Shown in pieces: positions 53,601 to 62,000 of a stretch of 64,000 nt of DNA; the stretch's first letter is position 1, and every line of letters starts with the position of its first letter. Position numbers and translations under genes: made by a program. This stretch comes from Holothuria scabra (lineage: Eukaryota; Echinodermata; Holothuroidea; Aspidochirotida; Holothuriidae), in contig CM074196.1 of NCBI GenBank assembly GCA_037179385.1, positions 29,037,986-29,101,985 of the forward strand, written 5' to 3'. The notes beneath the pieces were generated by a model. The model did no database searches and had not been told where the DNA came from. It saw nothing but the letters and a program-made list of their open reading frames with translations.

Positions 53601-56600
53601 CAAGTGATGGTCTAATTTCAGTCGGCCATACCTGGGGTCCGTCACCTTTAAATCTTTCGATTTCCTTGCTTACCTCTATCATGGATGATTGTACACTAAT
53701 TTGTACCTTATATTCTCCAATTTCACTAAATATGAGGGTTTGAAATTCATGTAAACAATAAATAAAGACGATTTTAGGCTGACGGACCCCACTAATGGCG
53801 GCCTACAGTCACTATAAACAAGCGCTAATTGGATTTGTCTATACTTTCCCATTACAGTATGTGTATGGTGTGGAGGGGAGGGGCATTCAATATAAACCAT
53901 GTGCATATGGTGCCACAGAGCAAAACGTACGCTCTCCTTTGGGGGCAAAAAACCAACATCGACAAACGCAGACAGCTGATTGGTCAGCCAGTCCAAAACG
54001 CGCATAGTCTGTTACACGTGCTGGGAGAATTCTTATGTGAGCGGTCACGTGTTCCATTGTTTTCCCCCAAGGATGACGTCCGTGTGTCGTCAATGCACAA
54101 GGTTTATAGTGAATATTTTAGGTGTGTTCTGTATCACGAAAGAACGAATTTACCTTCCAAATATTCTGATTGATCGTCCTCCCTGGGTTCTGGAAGTAAA
54201 AAGGAGAATTTAAAACAAAGTAGGTACTGATTCTCAATAAAAGAAAATTTCGTTTTTGTATCACTTTAACCGCCATTAGGAATATGTAATTGGGCATGTG
54301 GTAGCCGTCCACAATTTGTGGCTACCCTTTGGTTAATATAAATTCAAACATTCTGACTAATAGGGCCTAAATTATGATTTTGCAGATTAATCAATCATCT
54401 ATCTATTTCATAATTTTATAATTCGTACATAATCATGTGCGGATATGTGATCTGGGACAATGTCACTTTCCCTTTTGCAATTATTTCAAAAAGAAAAGTT
54501 TTTATGTGATCTGTTAGTGGAATTAGAAAATTCTTAAATAGGTTTGTAGAGAGTTTTCATTGTTTGAAATTGTAGCCATCAATTAACGATTCCTATGGAG
54601 CAAACCCTGTGTAAGAAATAGCCTATTATAAACACCATAAATGGAATGGTTTACTCGTATCATCAGTATTTATCAATATATTACATTAAACTTCATTTCA
54701 TTAAATTACAAACAGTAAGTAAATTACTTTTCTCTTTGACAAAGATTTCAGTTCTTAAACAGATTTGACCGGTCCAGCTCTTAGGCTTAATCCTGATGTA
54801 ACGAGTAATAATGTACGGGTGCATGATATTTATCTTGACCGTATCGCTATCCTCGTTGCCCTCAAAGACCTGTAAAATAACGAGTGAGAAAAAGAAAATT
54901 TTATTGGTGTTGGGTTATCCGATAAGTGCAATCAGGAAAGCAGGCAAGGTATTGAAGGAATATGTTTACTTAAAGCTCACTTTCTTAGAAAAAAACGCGA
55001 TAACTTTAACTGCTAATATCTCAAGAACCAAACATGTAAAATAAATAAAAATGTCACCAGAAGGCTTAGATTATGTCCCCTTAAATACATCAAACTTAAA
55101 TTAGAAATCTGTCAAGGAGGGGAGACACATGTAGCCAAACAATTAAAGCGTAGTGCTTCATAATTGGCCAAAGCGTAGAGGCAATTTTGGTCAAAATGAT
55201 TGCTGGAGATTAATACTCTGCCAGCCTCTTCACCGCATATGCATATGGTTAATCCTAGCGATATCGAAGCGGAAAGATAAAGATCCCTCAAAACATATCC
55301 AAGAGGGTAAGCCTGCTCTTTTCGTGCTTTTTGCCTGCTTAAACAGCATTTTCATAAACTAGATATTTTGAGGGAATGACGATTCTTCTCATTTTCAAAG
55401 GGTAAATTTGTAAAGTATTTAATTCAAAATGAAGAACGTTTATGAGTAAATTTAAAAACCTACGGGTTCATTTCCAGCTATATAGGGGAAAAGGTAGGCC
55501 GACGTTTGCAGCGCGAGACTAACGGGATGTGTGAGTGCTATACCCCGAAGGAATTTTCAAACCAACGTTTGTCGGGAAAAAAAATCCACTCTATTTCAGA
55601 AATTTACTTCGTTATAAAAAAAAAATAAGAAAAAAATTTTATTTGAGAACATGTAGAAAATGTTGGGAAATTTTCAATATGATGGATGGCGTGCTGGGCA
55701 AAAGGAACGGAGATAAAGAAGGTGGATATGAGAGAATTGTATAGGTAGATGAAATTAAAAAGGATGGAAAATTCGTTCAACCTATCTGATATGTACTATC
55801 ATTTACCATGACTGAATTTTTTATTAATTGAGAAATTGCAGACTTGAAATTCATATTTTGAAGTTTGTTTCATTCATAGAACTCCGGAAGTACCTTTTGT
55901 AGCCATCTGGAGGTTTGTGGAAATAAGTTTAAAAAATTCATGTAGGATCCGCGCCAAATAATCTCCGCTTAGATAGTCTTCCTCCCATCGATCCCTCCCA
56001 ATATTTTTCTGTTCCGCCGCGCATGGTAGATTCACTGTATGGGAAAATACTTTGTCGGGAATTGAGACATAGTTTTGTTAGGAAAATGTCCCAGTATCCC
56101 TTCCCCTCGTTGATCGAAATGTAGAGACGCCCCTGGATGAAAGGGTACAATTGAAGGCAGAAATTCCAATAGTACGGGGGTAAGGGGTGGTGAAAGGCTG
56201 GGATCTAAGCCACGTAACAGTCTGCTTTAAAATATCACTAAACAGTAAGATGAGGCTAGTTCTGATCACTTTAAACTTAATGCCAATAAGGCTCCATTTT
56301 GCATCTAATTATCTTAAATAGCAAGGTTGTCGTCCATTTTGTAACCCTTGTTGATACCTATCCAAAATGGAGACAAATTTAACAGGATTCTAGACTAGTC
56401 AGGACTTAGACTCGTAATTTTAAAATTTGAATCACTCGGCCAGAGAGGTTGATTTTCCCCCATTGAGAAAGTACAGGGAAAGTACAGGGTCTCGAGTCCT
56501 TGAAAGTTGAAAATTGCCCTAAACGTGACTCGGACTCCCGGGATTCGACTACAGCACTGAAATGTAATATGCGTTGTAAAATGTTTATATAATGCATATA

Positions 56601-59062
56601 TTTTCGTTGAAAGGTTTACAAAACCATGGAGCATCTAGTTCACCTTATGCTGAAGAAAACATCCGTTCGGAACATTTTTATCTTTAAAATGGTTGTTAAC
56701 CAAAGCGAATAAGTGGCGTTTCCACGGGGGTTAGGGTTAGAATCCCCCCCCCCCCCATGATCCAACCTTGCAATGAAAAAAAAAACACCTAAAATAGCGG
56801 TTCTTTCTCTCTATCTTTAGACTTTTCCCTCATGTCGTGACTCAAAACTACTCCCATGACACAACCCCCCCATTACACAATCCTGGCTACGCGCCTGAAG
56901 CAAATGATATCTACCGCAAGTTTAAGCTGCTCATAAGATAGAAAGGTTCTTGTCGCTGGATTCATAAGACGAAAAAGAACAAGTTAAATTGTGAACGATT
57001 ATGTCTTCGATGCATTTAACAACTTACTAAATTAGTCACGAACGATAGTTAAGCACACACAAAAATTGAAATAATGTCGAACCCAGGTTGTACCGTTCAC
57101 GACGCGTTTCTTTATGATACGGATACCTGTTATGTTTAATATGTTGCAAATTGATTTTATGTTATAAGTGGACATAAGGTGAAACAGTAAGCAGTAGTAA
57201 TGGAAATGTAAAAAGTAATCTTCAAAATAAAAGATGAAAAAAAAACATTCCCAAAACCAGTGGCGTATCCACGGGATGGTTTTGGGGGTTAAAACCTCCC
57301 CCATGACGCAACCTTGCAATGCAAAAAAAACCTAAAATAGCGGTTTTTTTTCTCTATCCTTAGACTTTTCTCTCATTTAGGGCCCCAACCCCCCATGACA
57401 CCAACTCCCCATGACACAATCCTGGCTATGCGCCTGCCCAAAACATAGGGATCGATTTACACTTTCATCTGATACTATATTCACTAGCAATTCCATACCT
57501 TACGTCTGTCCAGAATCATCAAAATTTAATAAGTGCTTACCAGAATTTTAAGCATTAAATTACTTTAAAGTTTTCGTTTTTTCGACATATAAAGCCACTT
57601 TTGAAGTACTTGTCTTAATTAAGTGATATTTCAGCAACAGAGGTGTGCCCGGGTATAATTGGCCGCGTGGTAACTGTACTGTTATGATATCATAACCATA
57701 TTGGTTTTCAAAAAAAAATATAGAATGGCATTATTTTTTTATTGAATTGCAATTTCTCGTTAAGCCAGTGTGTAATTGCTTGTGGGACTGCAACAACAAT
57801 AAAAATCACTGTGTGAGATCATTTCACGTGTAATGCAGAAAAAAACCATTTAGCTCTCATTAGAACAGGAATTTCTTTAGCTTTCATTATAATGTAATAA
57901 CATAATTGTGTAGCTTCTTGGTACTTTTTTTCTTACCTTTACTCTCCCATCGGAGCCAAACACACACCCCCAATGAAACCCGTCCAAACTTATTTCCAGG
58001 GTGAATGACTGTACCCAGTTAAGTTCTGCGTGATCGCCTTGAAGAAGGACGGCGGTAACGGTGCCTACAAACCCAATATCAACCTGGAAGAATTGAAAGT
58101 CATTGTTGATGGCAGCGCACCATGCCCCATGGTAGCCACCTGCCTTAACCGCATTTAGACGCCCACGTCCTGGGTATGAGTGATCATCGCGGTATGAAGA
58201 GGCGTAAAGAGCCTGGTCAGGAACATCGTCCTCTACCCCAAGTGGTACACCTGTCAATCTAAGCTCCCCTGGCTCTGTGTAAAGAGAGTAAATTAAGAAA
58301 TAAATCTTTAAAAGAATATTCAAGAACCAACTTTACTTTTTATATAATACAGGGAATTTTATTTCTTTAAGCATTCTGATTAAATTTTCATTCAGTTGGC
58401 ACGCTAGGTTCTCAAACTACCGGTGTCAGCATCTTAAGCTTCAACTTTTTCTACTTAGAGATCAACTTTAAGCAATAGGATGCGACTTACCAGTTTCACA
58501 TTGATGGTCAACGATTTCTATTTTTCAGCTTTCACCCTTTTGTTTTGACCTTTAATTTAATTTTTGCCCCTAAGGTCATATAAATTTTAAATTCCACTTC
58601 TAAGAATTCATTTATGATATGAATGTATGGGAGATTTATTGTGCACAGTTGGAAGTGATTTTTTGTTTCGATGATAAGAGAAACCAATGCAGCCATGATG
58701 GCGTTTGAAAATGGTAGAAATCGAGGTATTTTGTCTGGGTACACACCTTCCAACCGAGGTTAAACCGAAAATCGAGGAGAACCTCGGTTAGAGAAACAAA
58801 TCGGAGGCGCCCGTCTGCAATGAAGCAGTAGTGAGAACGTGTTTTGGGGTGGATTTGAGCAATTTTCTCTATCTGGTTTGTTACAACCTCATCTGGATAA
58901 CACTTTTGGGTATGTGGAAGGAAATAGCTGTTCTCACACTGGTTTTACGATACCTCGTTTATTCGGTACACTTTCGGGTGTGAACCGTACATCTGTTGAA
59001 CGTTCACTAATTCGTTTACTCGTTTGTTTGGCAGGAAAACGAATCACATGGGACCTTCGGTC

Positions 59063-59096
<34 letters not shown>

Positions 59097-62000
59097 TGTA
59101 TCCATATGTGAGTATCTGTTTGTGATACTTTGTTTGTTTACACGATATCCTCAAGATAAGATTGTCCGACAGTATTTAAACTTGATACATAGATGCGCCA
59201 TATTAAGAGAAAGAACCCTATTGTTTTGGTGGAGGTGAAAGGTCACCCGGGTTCACCATGAGTCAAAGTCTGAAAATCTTGTTAACACTATCAAGGTAGA
59301 AAACTCGGACAAATTTCATATTTGATATGTGGATGTGTTATGGTCAGCAGGTGATCTCTATAGATTTTAGTGGGGGTCAGATGTCATCTGGGGTTACCAG
59401 GGGTCAAAGTCGGAAAACATTGCTAACGCATTATCTCGAAATAAAAAATTTGAGTAGATTTCATATTTGATATGTGGATGTGTTATAGTGAGAGGATGGT
59501 CCCCATTGTTTGTGATAGAGGTCAAAGTCCGAACAGTTTGTTAACACGATATTTCAAGGTAGGAAACTTAGATAACATATTTGGTATATGGATGCGTTAT
59601 GGTCAGAAAATGATCCCTATTCTTTGGTGTGGGCCAAAGGCCATCTGTGGTCACCAGGAGTCAATGTCTGAAAACCTTGTTAACACGATGTCTCAAGGTA
59701 AAAAATTGGGGTAAATTTCAGACTTGATATGTGGATGCATTGAGGTAAAAGGACAGTCCCTATCGTTTTTGGTGGGGATCAAAGGTCATCTGGGGTCATC
59801 AGGGATCTAAGTCTGAAAACCTTGTGAACTCAATATCTCAAGTTAGAAAACTTGGATTAAAAGTCCCTTTGGTACGTTGATGAGTTATGGTGAGAAGATG
59901 ATCATCTATGTTGATTTTGGAAGAAGTCAAAGGTCACCAGGGTAAAAATTGAAAAACTGGCATTTTGGGTTCTGGTTGTTGGCTTTTGTTTAAAGGTGGT
60001 GGAGATGTGCCCCAAACTGAGAAAATGTGTCTCGTAGAGCCCGGTCCAAGGTGTAGCAAACCTTTTCCATAATTGCCTTGCGTATAGAAATCTTCTTTAA
60101 TTGTATGGGGTTTGAAAGTATTGTGAGTCAATATTTGTTACTGTTTCATAGGACGGAAAATAACCCCTCGTGGATTCACAAACATCGGTGCACACGGAAG
60201 TGACAATTTGACTTGCCCATCATTCTATTTGGCAATGTGCTAATACTAAAAACGCACTACATAAAATGCTGTTAATAGCTGAAATTCATAATTTCATCGT
60301 CGTCCATGATATCAGTTCAATAACCACTGCAAACCTTCACGAACTCGATGGTTTTCCACTCTCCAACGTAGGCCTACATAATCAGTTCGTTTGACTCACA
60401 CGTTTCAGCTAAATACTGTTACCATTAACAGCTCGGTTTGCGCGTCTGCTACTCAAACGAAGTTCGAATATCACCACGCGACTTTCATGCCGCGTCGTAG
60501 AAATCTAAAGCACAATATTTTCAGGGCGCGGACGTCACCTCGAAGACGTGAACTGTGGGCTAAAACGCCGCGTCGCCCTGGCCATGTCGTGTCTAAGGGT
60601 ATTATATCCTCTTAGTGTCGTGTAATCTAAAGCTCCCTAATGACGCGTGTGGCCGCACGCAGTAGACTTCGTAATGCGCGTGTGGTAGGCTAAGCGGGCG
60701 TATCTGATTGGTTAGTCAGCTGTCCGAATTTGTTGGTGTAACATGCAATGATACGCGTTTTGTTCGTCTCGGCCTTACTATAGGGAGTTTACATACGTGT
60801 AAAAGCCAACTAACGCAACCACCTTCTGGAGGACAAATAACACACATGGGAGCTAAGTAAAGAAATGTGGTAGGTGGCTGGATGTCTTTAAGAACAACTA
60901 GTGCGTCCGCTGAATTTGACCTTTTGTCCTTTGGTGCAAGCTCCTCACAGAGGTCATGTACCGACGTCTCTGCGTCGCGCGTTTCTCTATTTTTTCATCC
61001 AGGCGTACATTGTGCAACAATTGTTGCTAAGGTTCTATCGTGCGCGCGTATCGGTAACACACCTACTGCGTATGATCAGTAACATCCTGTAGGCCAAATT
61101 AAAACACGCTGACGTCATTATTTTCACTTCTGGAACGCGTTTCTAGCACATCAAATTTGACATGAGGTTTTTGTAGCTAAAATCCCCAAAGGAGCTTGAT
61201 AGAATTAAGTCCAGTGTTTACAAGCGATGCGATCAGCAACTCCGCGGATTGCCCTCTTGTTTTCTATTTTCACATAGAATCCTTTTGTTAACTTATTCGT
61301 GCCATCTTATCATTGACGACTGTTTTAAAGACTATGCTCTTCTTTTTTGTGTCACACAGAAATTACTGTCAGGCGCGTTCGGAAGGGGTTCAGTTCCCCA
61401 ATATGGTCCCAGCTCGGAAAAAAACAAAGCAATAGCAAAATATGCCAATAAAAGATCGCGGCTAACGTTTCCGCCATAAACTTCTTTACGTTAAGGAACA
61501 ATTATTGCAGCATTTTGCATCCTGAAATCTGAAAAAACTTTGTTTTCGTAGAGGAGGGAGACACTTCAAATTTATTCCTCTTCCCATGCTTCACTTCAAA
61601 AACCCTCCCCATGACGTCATCCTGCTTTGTGATTACATCTGTTAATTTAATTGTCTCTTTGATGTAAGTCTTAAGGCTATTTAGATGCTATTTTAATCAT
61701 TCATAATTTAAAAGAAGGGTTAAAGAGTCATACCAAATCTTTATTTGTTAGAGAGGAGGTACTTATTCTGAGCATTTTGATGAAATTTTGATTGAAATCC
61801 GATGTGTGGTTCTCAAGATATGAGCAAATAAAGTTGTCACATTTTCAACAAAAACAGAACTTGAAGCAATCACATCTTCACATTTATGGACAGTCTTTTG
61901 TTTTTCTTTAAATATTACGGCCTAATTTTCCTCAACAATGACATATCATCAGAATGTGATTTTATAAGTTGCATCGGAACTTAACAAATTTTGAATTTCC

